Shown here: piece after piece, positions 9,418-18,795 of the stretch
Numbering within the stretch: position 1 is the stretch's first letter
Layout: each line of letters opens with the position of its first letter
DNA from: Clostridiaceae bacterium
GTDB lineage: Bacteria > Bacillota > Clostridia > Lachnospirales > Lachnospiraceae
Length of the DNA stretch: 64,000 nucleotides
Assembly: GCA_910574345.1 (NCBI GenBank)
Contig: CAJSZV010000003.1
Span: forward strand, 248,001 to 312,000
Reading direction: 5' to 3'
The notes under the pieces: generated by a model
What the model was told of the DNA's origin: nothing
What the model saw: only the letters and a program-made list of their open reading frames with translations
The model's database searches: none
Program-made: the position numbers and the translations under genes

Positions 9418-10476
9418 ATGAACAGCAAGAAAGCAGTACATACTTACCGTCGGAATCTTGCCATTGTAATCGGACTGATCCTGCTGATCTTTGCAATGAT
9501 TCCCATAATGGTCAAGTCACCTTATATTTTAAATATATTTGTTCTGGTGTTTTATATGTCCACACTGTCCATGGCATGGAACCTGCTGGGAGGCATGACC
9601 GGGCAGAATTCCCTGGGACATGCGGCGTATATGGGCCTGGGCGCCTATGCATGCTGTCTGCTGGTTGTGAAGACAGGAGCCAATCCCTGGCTTGCGGGTA
9701 TCTTCGGCATGGTGGTGGTGGGACTGGTCGCCGGCATTGTCTTTTACCCCTGTTTTATCCTTCGGGGCCCCTACTTTACTCTGGTTTCCATTGCCTTCGG
9801 CGAGTCCATCCGCCAGGTGATCATTAACTCCGCCTTTTTCGGAAGGGCCAGCGGAGTGGGACTTCCTTTCGGCTCCGACTCCTTTATAAACTTCCGTTTT
9901 ACCAGCAAAGTTCCCTATTACTACGTGGGTCTGATTATGATGATCGGCGTCTATGTGGTGATGAAGAAGATTGACCGTTCCAAGATGGGATTTGCCTTAA
10001 AGACCATTCGTGAGGACGAGGATGCGGCGGCTGCTATCGGCATCAACCCCACAAGGTACAAGATTATGGCAGTGGTGATCTCCGCCATGGTGGCCGGTCT
10101 GGTAGGTTTCTTCTATGCCAGCTATATCCGCTATATTGATCCGGAGCTGATGATTCAGGCCAAGTCCACGGAATCCGTGCTGCCGGCAGTGGTAGGCGGT
10201 GCGGCCTACGTGGAGGGGCCCATTGTAGGCGGCCTGATTATGATTCCCTTGTCCGAGTATCTGCGGGCGAACTTCAGCAGTATTCTGCCCGGCATCAATA
10301 TGCTCATGTACGCGGTCATGCTTCTTCTGGTGATCCGGTTCCGTCCCACGGGCATCTTGGGGTGGTACATGAACAGCAAGACGAAAAAGTTTGTGGATGA
10401 GAAGATCCTCAGGAAACCTTCCCTGGAAGTTCTGGAGGAGGTTGAGATGATGGAATACAGGAAGAGGGAGGCTTAA
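9418..10476 (+). CDS. livM: Branched-chain amino acid type ABC transporter permease LivM
   Basis: A 352-residue partner permease of the LivM family with about nine hydrophobic segments. Family features are the SLAWNLLGG-like motif (MAWNLLGGMTGQNSLGHAAYMGLGAY), LRGPYFTLVSIAFGE, the loop FALKTIREDEDAAAAIGINPTRYK and GGAAYVEGPIVGG. It starts two bases after livH stops, with AAGGAGG just upstream inside livH, so the two are translated together. Confidence 0.92.
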   Translation: MNSKKAVHTYRRNLAIVIGLILLIFAMIPIMVKSPYILNIFVLVFYMSTLSMAWNLLGGMTGQNSLGHAAYMGLGAYACCLLVVKTGANPWLAGIFGMVVVGLVAGIVFYPCFILRGPYFTLVSIAFGESIRQVIINSAFFGRASGVGLPFGSDSFINFRFTSKVPYYYVGLIMMIGVYVVMKKIDRSKMGFALKTIREDEDAAAAIGINPTRYKIMAVVISAMVAGLVGFFYASYIRYIDPELMIQAKSTESVLPAVVGGAAYVEGPIVGGLIMIPLSEYLRANFSSILPGINMLMYAVMLLLVIRFRPTGILGWYMNSKTKKFVDEKILRKPSLEVLEEVEMMEYRKREA

Positions 10477-10478
10477 AG

Positions 10479-11228
10479 ATGGCAGAATCTCCTATTATTG
10501 AGGTGAAAAATATAACCAAGCGTTTTAAAGGCCTGACGGCTGTAAACAATGTGTCCTTCTCCGTGAGGGAGGGAGGCATTACCGGCATGATCGGGCCCAA
10601 CGGAGCCGGGAAGTCCACTACCTTTAACATGATCTGCGGCTATTATCCGCCTACGGAGGGAAAGATCTTTTATAAGGGTCAGGATATTACGGACAAGAAG
10701 GCATATGAGTATACGAATATGAAGATCGCACGCACCTTCCAGATCATGAAGCCGCTGAAAAACTTAAGCGTGCTGGACAATGTGGTGGCATCTTCCTATT
10801 TCGGCCATGCAGCAGCGAAGAATGTGAAAGAGGCGAGAGAGCGGGCCATGGAGGTGCTGCAGTTTACGGGACTCTATGAAAAGCGCCATGTGCTCTCCAA
10901 GGATATGGGCACTCCCGACCAGAAGCGTCTGGAGATGGCAAGGGCCCTGGCCACCAGGCCTAAGATGCTGTTCTTAGATGAAAATATGGCGGGCCTGAAT
11001 CCTGCCGAGACGGAGGAAGCCATTGGCTTAATCCGCAGGATCAATGAATCCGGCGTCACCATCCTTCTCATTGAGCACATTATGAAGGCGGTTGTGAGCC
11101 TGTGTGAAGAGGTGATCGTGCTGCATCACGGGGAAAAGATCGCGGAAGGCACTCCGGAACAGGTTATGAACGATCCCTATGTTATGGAAGTATATCTGGG
11201 TACGAAGAAGGAGGATACACATGCTTAA
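10479..11228 (+). CDS. livG: Branched-chain amino acid type ABC transporter ATPase LivG
   Basis: A 249-residue ATPase. Walker A is GPNGAGKST, the signature region is the LivG-type variant around GTPDQKRLEMARALAT, and Walker B is MLFLDENMAGLNP followed by the switch histidine in LLIEHIMKAV. The canonical LSGGQ is degenerate (SKDMGTPDQKRLE) and the Walker B end reads DEN, as often seen in LivG proteins. It starts two bases after livM and overlaps livF by eight bases. It energises the LivHM channel together with LivF. Confidence 0.92.
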   Translation: MAESPIIEVKNITKRFKGLTAVNNVSFSVREGGITGMIGPNGAGKSTTFNMICGYYPPTEGKIFYKGQDITDKKAYEYTNMKIARTFQIMKPLKNLSVLDNVVASSYFGHAAAKNVKEARERAMEVLQFTGLYEKRHVLSKDMGTPDQKRLEMARALATRPKMLFLDENMAGLNPAETEEAIGLIRRINESGVTILLIEHIMKAVVSLCEEVIVLHHGEKIAEGTPEQVMNDPYVMEVYLGTKKEDTHA

Positions 11229-11928
11229 AGTCGAAGGATTGAATGCAGGGTATGGCTCCGTCAATATTCTGTGGGATATTAGTTTTACGCTGGAAGACGG
11301 GGAGATCGTGGCAGTCCTGGGCTCCAACGGGGCGGGAAAGACCACCATGGTGCGCGCCGTCACCGGCATGTTAAAGCCCTCTTCCGGTTCCGTGGTATTT
11401 AACGGCGAGGAATTGGCGAAAAAGAATTCCAGAGTGATCTTAAATAAAGGCATTGTCCAGGTTCCTGAGGGAAGACAGCTTTTTACGGATATGACGGTTT
11501 TGGAAAATCTGCAGATGGGAGCCTTCAATAAAGAGACAAAGGCTCATTTTCAGGAGAATTTAAAGAAAGCCTATGAGTGGTTTCCAAAGCTGGAAGAGCG
11601 GGCAAAGCAGGCAGCCGGTACGCTGTCCGGCGGCGAACAGCAGATGGTGGCCGTGGCCAGGGCCATTATCGGAGAGCCAAGGCTTCTGATTTTGGACGAA
11701 CCCTCCCTTGGACTGGCGCCCAACATAGTGGATGATATTTTAAAAGTTGCCTCCACCCTTGCCAGGAACGACGGGCTTTCCGTTCTTCTGGTAGAGCAGG
11801 ATATCACAAAGGCTCTTGCCTCTGCGGACAGAGGATATGTTATTGAGAACGGGCATATTGCACTGGAAGGCACTGCAAAAGAACTGCAGGCCAATGAGCA
11901 TGTGAAGAAGGCTTATCTTGGGATTTAG
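11221..11928 (+). CDS. livF: Branched-chain amino acid type ABC transporter ATPase LivF
   Basis: A 235-residue ATPase. ATG 11221 is chosen because AAGGAGG lies just before it; the frame is open upstream without support. Walker A GSNGAGKTT, the LivF-type segment IVQVPEGRQLF, the signature TLSGGEQQMVAVARA and Walker B LLILDEPSLGLAP are all intact, with switch histidine replaced by Gln in LLVEQDI as is usual for LivF. It pairs with LivG. Confidence 0.93.
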   Translation: MLKVEGLNAGYGSVNILWDISFTLEDGEIVAVLGSNGAGKTTMVRAVTGMLKPSSGSVVFNGEELAKKNSRVILNKGIVQVPEGRQLFTDMTVLENLQMGAFNKETKAHFQENLKKAYEWFPKLEERAKQAAGTLSGGEQQMVAVARAIIGEPRLLILDEPSLGLAPNIVDDILKVASTLARNDGLSVLLVEQDITKALASADRGYVIENGHIALEGTAKELQANEHVKKAYLGI

Positions 11929-11988
11929 ACGGATATTTGCACCGTGGCAGTTCGGTGTAAAAATATATTATTTTAAAGGAGGAATATT

Positions 11989-13374
11989 ATGAAATTGAGA
12001 AAACTTACTTCCATACTGTGCGCGGCGGTTATAGCCATATCCGCTTTAGCCGGCTGTTCTTCTTCATCAGGAACAGATGCAGCGGCTACGACGGCAGCAC
12101 CGGCGGCCACGACTGCGGCAGCAGGAACGGAGGCGCCTAAGGAGACTGAGGCAGCGAAAGAGACAGAAGCAGCAGGCGAGGCGGCAGGCGCTGAACTGAC
12201 CGGCGAACCCATTAAGATCGGTACCATCTATGCTATGTCCGGCGGTTCTGCCGCCATCGGTGCCAACATTCTCCGCGGTATTGACTTTGCGGTAGCGGAG
12301 ATCAATGCGGCAGGCGGCGTAAACGGACGTCCTCTGGAAGTTGTCCGCGGCGATCATGCAGGCGATGCCGCCACAGGAAGATCCGAGGCGGAGCGTCTCA
12401 TTACCCAGGAGCATGTGGATGTGATGATGGGCTGCCATATGTCCGTTGTCACCGAGGTTGTGGCTCAGGTGTGCCAGCAGTATGAGGTTCCCATGATTAC
12501 CGCTATCTCCACTCTGGACAGACTGTCCAACGAGGAGCACAAGGATATGGACTATTTCTTCCGTCTCTGCCCCTTAAACTCCGTATATGTAGAGGATATG
12601 CTCATGTATCTGAGAGATTCTGCAGAGCAGACCGGCGAGGAGATCAAGACAGTGGCGATCTTTACTGACAGGGCGGCCATCGGCCAGGAGCTGATCCGCT
12701 GCGTGGAACTGTTCAAGGATGAGTATGGTCTTGAGCTGGTGGCGACGGTGGACTACACCAGCAATGCCACGGATTTAAGTGCTCAGGTTCTGGCATTAAA
12801 GCAGGCTGATCCTGACGCTGTTCTGTGCGATTCCTACATCGGCGACGCCACTCTGTTTATCCAGACCTTAAAAGAACAGAACTACAGCCCGAAGATGATC
12901 GTTGCCAAGGCAAACGGCTTTACGGATCCTTCCTTTATTACAAACCTGGGCGCCATTGCCAACGGCGTGGCTTCTGTTGTGGAGTTTAACCCTGACTTAA
13001 CCAACGGCAAAGAGATCAATGAAGAGTTCAAAGCTGAGTTCGGCGTTGACATGAACGGCCACTCCGCAGAGAGCTACACAGTTGTATGGCTGTTCAAGAC
13101 CGCCATTGAGCAGGCAGGAAGCACAGAAGGTCCGGCAGTGAGGGATGCTCTGGCTGCTATAGATATCAAAGGGGAATTCCCAGGCGGACGCAAGATCGTT
13201 CTTCCCTATGACCAGATTAAGTTTGAGAACTATGACCTGGCTGGAGAAGCACATTACAGAGACAACACTTCTGCATCGGTAGCTATCGCTCAGATCCAGG
13301 ACGGCCAGTGGAAGACGGTTTGGCCATTCAATTTCTCTGATACCAAGATTGCGTATCCGGCACCTCTTCAGTAA
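11989..13374 (+). CDS. ABC transporter substrate-binding lipoprotein (Liv type)
   Basis: A 461-residue lipoprotein with signal peptide and lipobox ALAGC (Cys about residue 24), then a 40-residue Ala/Thr/Glu linker and a type I periplasmic-binding domain of the LivJ/Peripla_BP_6 type beginning IKIGTIYAMSGGSAAIGANILRG (see also IDFAVAEINAAGGVNGRPLEVV and the hinge LVATVDYTSNATDLSAQVLALK). AAGGAGGAAT precedes the ATG. It ends the liv operon and is followed by two intrinsic terminators. It captures the solute imported by LivHMGF; several residues of the pocket would need structural comparison to name the ligand. Confidence 0.92.
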   Translation: MKLRKLTSILCAAVIAISALAGCSSSSGTDAAATTAAPAATTAAAGTEAPKETEAAKETEAAGEAAGAELTGEPIKIGTIYAMSGGSAAIGANILRGIDFAVAEINAAGGVNGRPLEVVRGDHAGDAATGRSEAERLITQEHVDVMMGCHMSVVTEVVAQVCQQYEVPMITAISTLDRLSNEEHKDMDYFFRLCPLNSVYVEDMLMYLRDSAEQTGEEIKTVAIFTDRAAIGQELIRCVELFKDEYGLELVATVDYTSNATDLSAQVLALKQADPDAVLCDSYIGDATLFIQTLKEQNYSPKMIVAKANGFTDPSFITNLGAIANGVASVVEFNPDLTNGKEINEEFKAEFGVDMNGHSAESYTVVWLFKTAIEQAGSTEGPAVRDALAAIDIKGEFPGGRKIVLPYDQIKFENYDLAGEAHYRDNTSASVAIAQIQDGQWKTVWPFNFSDTKIAYPAPLQ

Positions 13375-13416
13375 GACGGAGCTGTTTCACCTGTTACCTG
13401 TTTTATAAACTGCCAA

Positions 13417-13459
13417 ATCCGGCAAAATGCGTCTGCGGACGTGTTTTGCCGGATGTTTT
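13417..13459 (+). terminator. Intrinsic terminator of the liv operon
   Basis: A perfect 11-bp stem, atccggcaaaa (13417-13427) with ttttgccggat (13444-13454), is followed by gttttt. It lies 42 bases after the binding-protein stop codon. Confidence 0.85.
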
Positions 13460-13556
13460 TGCTTATAGGGTGCGCCCTATAAAGCAAAACGCCCCGCTTA
13501 GGACCGCACTGCGGCGGAAAGGAATTATGCCGCTGAAGCGATCCGCCGCAGGCGGA

Positions 13557-13582
13557 GAATCCTGCGGAGCAGGATTCTTTTT
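13557..13582 (+). terminator. Second intrinsic terminator in the gap before the paralogous binding protein
   Basis: The stem gaatcctgc (13557-13565) / gcaggattc (13569-13577) is followed by ttttt. The 301-bp gap 13375-13675 holds this, the first terminator, a small stem around 13463-13483 (tataggg/ccctata) and a promoter; no gene is seen in it. Confidence 0.75.
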
Positions 13583-13584
13583 AT

Positions 13585-13613
13585 TTGCCATTTTCTTGTG
13601 GTGATGATAAAAT
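13585..13613 (+). promoter_or_regulatory. Promoter of the second binding lipoprotein
   Basis: TTGCCA (13585-13590) and TAAAAT (13608-13613) are 17 bp apart, just after the second terminator, so the paralogue is probably transcribed separately from the liv operon. Confidence 0.55.
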
Positions 13614-13675
13614 GGTCATAGCAAATATGATAAAAAGACAAAACATCATGATTGGGTGATGGGGAGGATTACTGT

Positions 13676-14989
13676 ATGAAGCGGAATAAAGGAGCCATAT
13701 TGGCCATAGGCGCGGCAGTTTTTCTTATGGCAGGATGTTTCAGGGAAGACAGGCCGCCTGACGGGGCCCGGCCGGACCGTCTTGAAGAAAGAGCGGTTTC
13801 CCAGGAGAAGACAGAACTGACAAAGGCCCCTATCCGCATCGGCGTCATGTATGCCTTAAGCGGCAATAATGCGGCCATCGGCACCAACATTTTGAGAGGT
13901 ATTGATTTTGCGGTTGAGGATATCAATACCGCCGGAGGAATCGACGGCCGTCCCATTGAGATCGTTCGGGGCGATACCCAGGGTGATTCCGGAGTAGCCC
14001 GCCAGGTGGCGAAACGTCTCATCACAAAGGAACAGGTCCACGCAATCTTAGGATGCCATCAAAGCACGCTGACAGAGGTTGTGGCACAAGTGTGTGAAGA
14101 GTACAGGATTCCCATGATCACAGCGATATCCACTGTGGACAGTATCTCCACTCATGGCTATGAGTACTTTTTCCGCCTGTGTCCCATGAACTCTCTGTAT
14201 ATGGAAAATATGTTTATGTATCTCAAGGATCAGGCTGAGAAGACGGGAAAAGAGGTAAAGACCGTAGCGCTGTTTGCGGACAACAGTATGATCGGGCAGG
14301 AAGCCATCCGCTGTGCGAAAATTTATGCTCCCCAGTATGATATGGAAATTGTGGTGGAAATCCAGTACAGTCAGGGAGCCGCGGATTTGACTTCCGAGAT
14401 TTTGGCGTTAAAGGAGGCCGGGGCGGATGCGGTTATGGCGGAAAGCTATATTTCAGATGCCATTCTTCTTATGAAGACTCTGAAAGAACAGGATTATCGT
14501 CCGCCGATTCTGATTGCCAAGGCCAACGGGTTTGCCGATCCCAGTTTTATTCCTGCCACAGAAGGGATATGCGACGGGCTGACTTCCGTGGTGGAATGGA
14601 ATCCGGATCTGATCAAGGGACAGGACATTAACCGGAGATTTAAAGAGATCTTCGGTATGGATATGAACGGGCACTCGGCAGAGGCTTATACTGCCATATG
14701 GACCTTTAAGACCGCCTTTGAGCAGGCGGGGACGGATGACGGCACGGCGGTGAAAGAGGCCCTGGACTGCCTGGATATTCAGGGAGGATTTCCGGGGGGC
14801 CCCCAGATTATTCTGCCCTATGACCGAATCCGGTTTGAGGATCATGAACTGAAGGGGGTAAGCCACTACAACAATAATACGTCGGCCTCCGTGGCCATCG
14901 CCCAGATTCAGGACGGCGAGTACAGGACCGTATGGCCTTTTGAGTATGCGGGGGAGGATATTCAGTTTCCGGCTCTGTTGTTCGAGTGA
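13676..14989 (+). CDS. Second Liv-type substrate-binding lipoprotein, paralogue of the one in the liv operon
   Basis: A 437-residue lipoprotein; ATG 13676 has GGGAGGA upstream. The signal ends in LMAGC (Cys about 18). The mature domain follows the upstream paralogue almost segment by segment: IRIGVMYALSGNNAAIGTNILRG, DFAVEDINTAGGIDGRPIEIVRGD, EVVAQVCEEYRIPMITAIST and HSAEAYTAIWTFKTAFEQAG all have direct counterparts. The Ala/Thr linker is replaced by a short charged stretch. It has its own promoter behind two terminators, so it may supply LivHMGF with a second ligand or under another condition; that is inference. Confidence 0.92.
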   Translation: MKRNKGAILAIGAAVFLMAGCFREDRPPDGARPDRLEERAVSQEKTELTKAPIRIGVMYALSGNNAAIGTNILRGIDFAVEDINTAGGIDGRPIEIVRGDTQGDSGVARQVAKRLITKEQVHAILGCHQSTLTEVVAQVCEEYRIPMITAISTVDSISTHGYEYFFRLCPMNSLYMENMFMYLKDQAEKTGKEVKTVALFADNSMIGQEAIRCAKIYAPQYDMEIVVEIQYSQGAADLTSEILALKEAGADAVMAESYISDAILLMKTLKEQDYRPPILIAKANGFADPSFIPATEGICDGLTSVVEWNPDLIKGQDINRRFKEIFGMDMNGHSAEAYTAIWTFKTAFEQAGTDDGTAVKEALDCLDIQGGFPGGPQIILPYDRIRFEDHELKGVSHYNNNTSASVAIAQIQDGEYRTVWPFEYAGEDIQFPALLFE

Positions 14990-15046
14990 GACGGCCTGGG
15001 GGATATAAGTCCCGCCCCGTAACGCCGAATATGAGGGAAAAGGGGA

Positions 15047-15075
15047 TTTACATTGCAGGGCTATTTTATTATAAT
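15047..15075 (+). promoter_or_regulatory. Promoter ahead of the FtsA-like gene
   Basis: TTTACA (15047-15052) and TATAAT (15070-15075) are 17 bp apart, about 95 bp before the start codon. Confidence 0.55.
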
Positions 15076-15170
15076 GGTAACTAGTGCGGGAGATGATCAT
15101 ATCCCGTTATCGGAGAGCAGAAAAAGGCTTTAGACAGCCATGAAAATGCTGAGGCAATACAGGAGGAGAT

Positions 15171-17495
15171 ATGGCTAGAGGACAAGGGAAGAAAACAACT
15201 GTTTCGGTTCCGGCAAAGGCTCCGGTTCCGGCAAAGGTTCCTATGAAGACCCAGACCAATGATGTGGTGCTGGCTATGGATATCGGTACCAGAAGCATCA
15301 TCGGAATGGTGGGTGTTGTGGAGGACAACAAGGTCAATATCATTGCCGTGGAAAAAGAGGAACACACGGAACGGGCCATGATCGACGGACAGATCGAAAA
15401 TATTGAGAAGGTGGCTTCCATTGCTAAGAAGGTGAAGAAAGGTCTGGAGACAAAGTCCAATATCAAGCTGGAGAGGGTGTGTGTGGCCGCCGCAGGACGC
15501 GCCCTTCGAACCAAGCGGGCGGATTATGAGCTGGAACTGCCTGGGACACAGCTGATTGATGATGAGATTATCAGCCGACTGGAGGCAGGAGCCATCACCA
15601 GGGCGGAGGAAGCCTTTGATGCAGAGAATGAAGCGGCGGACGATTCCCGCCGGTATTATCTGGTGGGATATACGGTGTGCCAGTATTTCCTGGATCAGTA
15701 TATGATCTCCAATTTAAAGGATCACAGAGGACGTCAGATCAAGGTGGATCTCATCGCCACGTTCCTTCCCAGCGAGGTGGTGGAGAGTCTTTATACGACC
15801 ATGAACAAGATCGGCCTTGAGGTGGCCAGCATGACTCTGGAACCTATCGCCGCCATTAATGCGGCGATTCCGGAAAATATCAGGCTTCTGAATCTGGTTC
15901 TTGTGGATATCGGGGCGGGAACCTCGGATATCGCTGCCTGTACAGGGGGAAGCGTGACAGGTTATACCATGGCTACTATGGCAGGCGATGAGATCACGGA
16001 GACGATCATGAAACGGTATCTGGTGGATTTCTCTACAGCCGAGTCCGTCAAGGCCCAGCTGGAGCACCAGGACGAGATATCATTTGCCAATATTTTGGGC
16101 TTTGAACAGAAATTTTCCAAAGCGGACATCTGCAAATGCATTCAGGGCGCCAAAGAAACTCTTTCCAAGGAGATTGCCGATAAGGTTGTGGAGATCAACG
16201 GTACGGCGCCCTCAGCCCTGTTTTTGGCAGGAGGAGGAAGCAAGCTGGCAGGATTGAAGGAGGCCATCACAGAGGCTTTGGGCATGGAGGACAGCCGTGT
16301 GGCCATTGCCGGCAATTATTTTCAGACCAGTGCATATTCAGAGGAGTATGATTTGAATAATCCGGAATATGCCACCCCCCTTGGCATTGCCGTGTCGTCG
16401 GGATTGAACATGATCAATGACAGCTTCCGGGTAATCCTCAACAACAGGCCGGCTAAATTGTTCAGAAGCGGGACTTTTACGGCTCTGAATCTTTTGATGA
16501 TGAACGGTTATAATTTCCGGGATATTATGGGGCGCACAGGAGCCAATCTGACGGTTACGGTCAACGGGAGACGAAAAGTGTTCTACGGCACGGCATCGGA
16601 GCCTGCGTCCCTTTTCATTAATCAGAAAGAGGGGAAACTTTCTGATGTAATTCATGCCGGGGATAACATTGAATTTATTCCGGCTGTCCACGGGACGCCG
16701 GCCAGGGCATATCTGGGAGATATCGAGGGAGCAAAGGCCAGTGACGATGTTACGGTCAACGGAATGAGAGCTTCTTTAAAGACGGCTCTGAAAAACGGGG
16801 ATGTGATCTTTATCAGGATGCCTGAAAAAGAGACGGTAAAAGAGCAGGAACAGCCGAAAGTGCCGGATGGGGAAGCTGTTAACGGGCAGGAAGAGACCGG
16901 ATCCCAAGCCTTGGGGAAAGATACGGAGAACGTGAAAGAAGAGGAGACAGACGGGAAGGAAAAAGAAGAGACCAGGTTCCCGCAGGAGACGGCGCTAGGG
17001 ACAGAGACAGCCGGAGAAGAACCGGCGGAAGGTTCGGCTTTTGCAAGGCTTGGGCAGTTCGGCGGGAAGGTGATGCCCATGAAACATGAGCCGCCTGCCG
17101 GGGAAGAACCGGCTATATTGGAAGAGCCTGGCTTACCAGAAGAGCAGACCCTGTCCGAAGAACCGGTGCGGGCGGAAGAACCCATATCAGCGGAAAAACC
17201 GGTACGGGCGGAGGAATCAACAGCGGAGGAAGAACCTGGGGAAGCGGAAGAGGCGGCAGAAAAACCTGCGGAGGAAAAACCCATGATCATGTTCCATTTT
17301 AACGGTTCTCCCTTAAGACTTCCCAGGAAAGAGGACGGGCGTCCCTATTATCTGATGGATCTTATCCAGTATTCCGGTATTGATCTGGATCATCCAAAGG
17401 GCACTGTGGCTTTAAGGGTCAACGGGGAAGAGGGAAGATTTCAGCAGGTGCTTAGAGCAGGGGACAACATAACCATTACGGAAGAACAAAGGTAA
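15171..17495 (+). CDS. FtsA/PilM-like actin-fold ATPase with long acidic C-terminal extension
   Basis: A 774-residue cytoplasmic protein; AGGAGGAG precedes ATG 15171. Residues about 28-390 are an FtsA-type actin-fold domain: VLAMDIGTRSIIGMVGVVE (phosphate 1), an SHS2-like subdomain, LVLVDIGAGTSDIAA (phosphate 2) and ALFLAGGGSKLAGL (adenosine). Classical FtsA is about 420 residues; here the domain is followed by a beta-rich segment with VHGTPARAYLGDIEGAKASDDVTVN, then a low-complexity Glu/Pro/Ala linker (about 560-705) and a final segment NGEEGRFQQVLRAGDNITITEE that resembles an earlier piece of the same protein (SDVIHAGDNIEFIPAVHG). Proteins of this kind are annotated as cell division FtsA in Lachnospiraceae; whether this one is the divisome FtsA or a paralogue cannot be decided here because no ftsZ is near. 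Confidence 0.8.
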   Translation: MARGQGKKTTVSVPAKAPVPAKVPMKTQTNDVVLAMDIGTRSIIGMVGVVEDNKVNIIAVEKEEHTERAMIDGQIENIEKVASIAKKVKKGLETKSNIKLERVCVAAAGRALRTKRADYELELPGTQLIDDEIISRLEAGAITRAEEAFDAENEAADDSRRYYLVGYTVCQYFLDQYMISNLKDHRGRQIKVDLIATFLPSEVVESLYTTMNKIGLEVASMTLEPIAAINAAIPENIRLLNLVLVDIGAGTSDIAACTGGSVTGYTMATMAGDEITETIMKRYLVDFSTAESVKAQLEHQDEISFANILGFEQKFSKADICKCIQGAKETLSKEIADKVVEINGTAPSALFLAGGGSKLAGLKEAITEALGMEDSRVAIAGNYFQTSAYSEEYDLNNPEYATPLGIAVSSGLNMINDSFRVILNNRPAKLFRSGTFTALNLLMMNGYNFRDIMGRTGANLTVTVNGRRKVFYGTASEPASLFINQKEGKLSDVIHAGDNIEFIPAVHGTPARAYLGDIEGAKASDDVTVNGMRASLKTALKNGDVIFIRMPEKETVKEQEQPKVPDGEAVNGQEETGSQALGKDTENVKEEETDGKEKEETRFPQETALGTETAGEEPAEGSAFARLGQFGGKVMPMKHEPPAGEEPAILEEPGLPEEQTLSEEPVRAEEPISAEKPVRAEESTAEEEPGEAEEAAEKPAEEKPMIMFHFNGSPLRLPRKEDGRPYYLMDLIQYSGIDLDHPKGTVALRVNGEEGRFQQVLRAGDNITITEEQR

Positions 17496-17502
17496 ATGCC
17501 TT

Positions 17503-18228
17503 ATGAGAATATTAATTGCAAATGATGACGGGATTGATTCCAGAGGCCTTCACCGCCTGGCTTTTTTGGCAAAGGAACTGGGGGAGGTGTGGGTAGCCGC
17601 GCCTCACAGCCAGTGCAGCGCCATGTCCCACAGGATTTCCGTCTTTGATTGCCTGGATGTTAAGAAGGAGCCGGAATTTCCTGTAGAGGGAGTACAGGCT
17701 TTCCATGTGACGGGAACTCCGGCGGACTGTGTGAAAGTGGCTCTGGAATATCTGATGCCCCGGAAACCGGACCTTGTTTTTTCAGGCATTAACCATGGCT
17801 ACAATGTGGGACTGGATATTCTCTATTCCGGCACTGTGGGAGCTGCCATGGAGGCCCTGGTCAATGGAATCCCCGCCATGGCATTTTCCAATGACACCAA
17901 CGATGACTGCCGGATATCGGATCATTATCTGATTCCCATTGTAAAGGAGCTTCTTGGGAGAGAGATCTCCGGCCATGAAATCTGGAATATCAATTTTCCC
18001 AAAGGAGATCCGGAAAAGGTGAAGGGAATTTTAACGGACCGTTTTACCGCGTCAAAATCCGCCTACAAAAATGTGTATACGCCTGTGGAAGAAAGGGATG
18101 GTACGGTAAGACTGTCTATCACCGGGATTCGGCAGGAAGGGGCGGAGGAAGGCAGTGATATGGCAGCTGTTCTGGCAGGATATATTTCGGTGGGGAAAGT
18201 GGAAAGCGCGCTGCTGAAAAAGAGATAG
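17503..18228 (+). CDS. surE: 5'-nucleotidase SurE
   Basis: A 241-residue metal-dependent nucleoside monophosphatase that hydrolyses 5' and 3' nucleotides. The metal-site motif NDDG is at residues 7-10, with APHSQCSAMSHRIS (metal ligand and active site region) and SGINHGYNVGLDILYSGTVGAA conserved. It starts eight bases after the FtsA-like gene without a strong ribosome binding site of its own, so translation is probably coupled. Confidence 0.95.
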   Translation: MRILIANDDGIDSRGLHRLAFLAKELGEVWVAAPHSQCSAMSHRISVFDCLDVKKEPEFPVEGVQAFHVTGTPADCVKVALEYLMPRKPDLVFSGINHGYNVGLDILYSGTVGAAMEALVNGIPAMAFSNDTNDDCRISDHYLIPIVKELLGREISGHEIWNINFPKGDPEKVKGILTDRFTASKSAYKNVYTPVEERDGTVRLSITGIRQEGAEEGSDMAAVLAGYISVGKVESALLKKR

Positions 18229-18300
18229 GATTTCTTTTTGATTTCATAGGAGATAGGGTCTTATGAAACCATTAAACGGGAAATATATAAGGAGGGAAAC

Positions 18301-18774
18301 ATGTCAATCGAAAGAGTAAAAGCATATTTCAGAGAATTGGGAATAGAAGACAGGGTCCGGGAGTTTGACGTGTCCAGTGCGACGGTGGAGCTGGCTGCTG
18401 CGGCCCTTCGCTGCGAACCCCAGCGAATCGCCAAGACCTTATCTTTTCTGGCGGACGGACATGGGGTGCTGGTGGTGGCGGCAGGAGATGCCAGGATTGA
18501 CAATCATAAGTACAAGGCGCAGTTCGGCACAAAAGCCAAGATGCTTTCGCCTCAGGAGGTAGAAGACTTAGTGGGCCATGGTGTGGGAGGCGTTTGTCCC
18601 TTTGGGGTGAAGGAAGGGGTGGAGGTGTATTTGGATGTGTCTTTGAAGCGTTTTGAAACCGTGTTTCCCGCCTGCGGAAGCTCCAACAGCGCCATTGAAC
18701 TGACGATTCCGGAACTGGAGAAATATTCCGGCTATGTGAGTTGGGTGGATGTGTGCAAAGAACAGGGGAAGTAG
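18301..18774 (+). CDS. YbaK/EbsC-type aminoacyl-tRNA deacylase
   Basis: A 157-residue protein of the YbaK/ProX family, which removes wrongly attached amino acids from tRNA (YbaK acts on Cys-tRNA-Pro). Family segments are CEPQRIAKTLSFLADG with the conserved lysine, DARIDNHKYKAQFG, GGVCPFGVKEGVEVYLD and PACGSSNSAIELT. AAGGAGGG precedes the ATG. The exact tRNA substrate within the family is not certain. Confidence 0.88.
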   Translation: MSIERVKAYFRELGIEDRVREFDVSSATVELAAAALRCEPQRIAKTLSFLADGHGVLVVAAGDARIDNHKYKAQFGTKAKMLSPQEVEDLVGHGVGGVCPFGVKEGVEVYLDVSLKRFETVFPACGSSNSAIELTIPELEKYSGYVSWVDVCKEQGK

Positions 18775-18795
18775 AAAATCAGAAAGGAGAAAAAT

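Noticed and set aside
16652..17290. Minus-strand 212-codon Ser/Pro-rich frame opposite the FtsA-like linker
   Set aside because: Mirror of the Glu/Pro low-complexity linker on the plus strand; no start site support.
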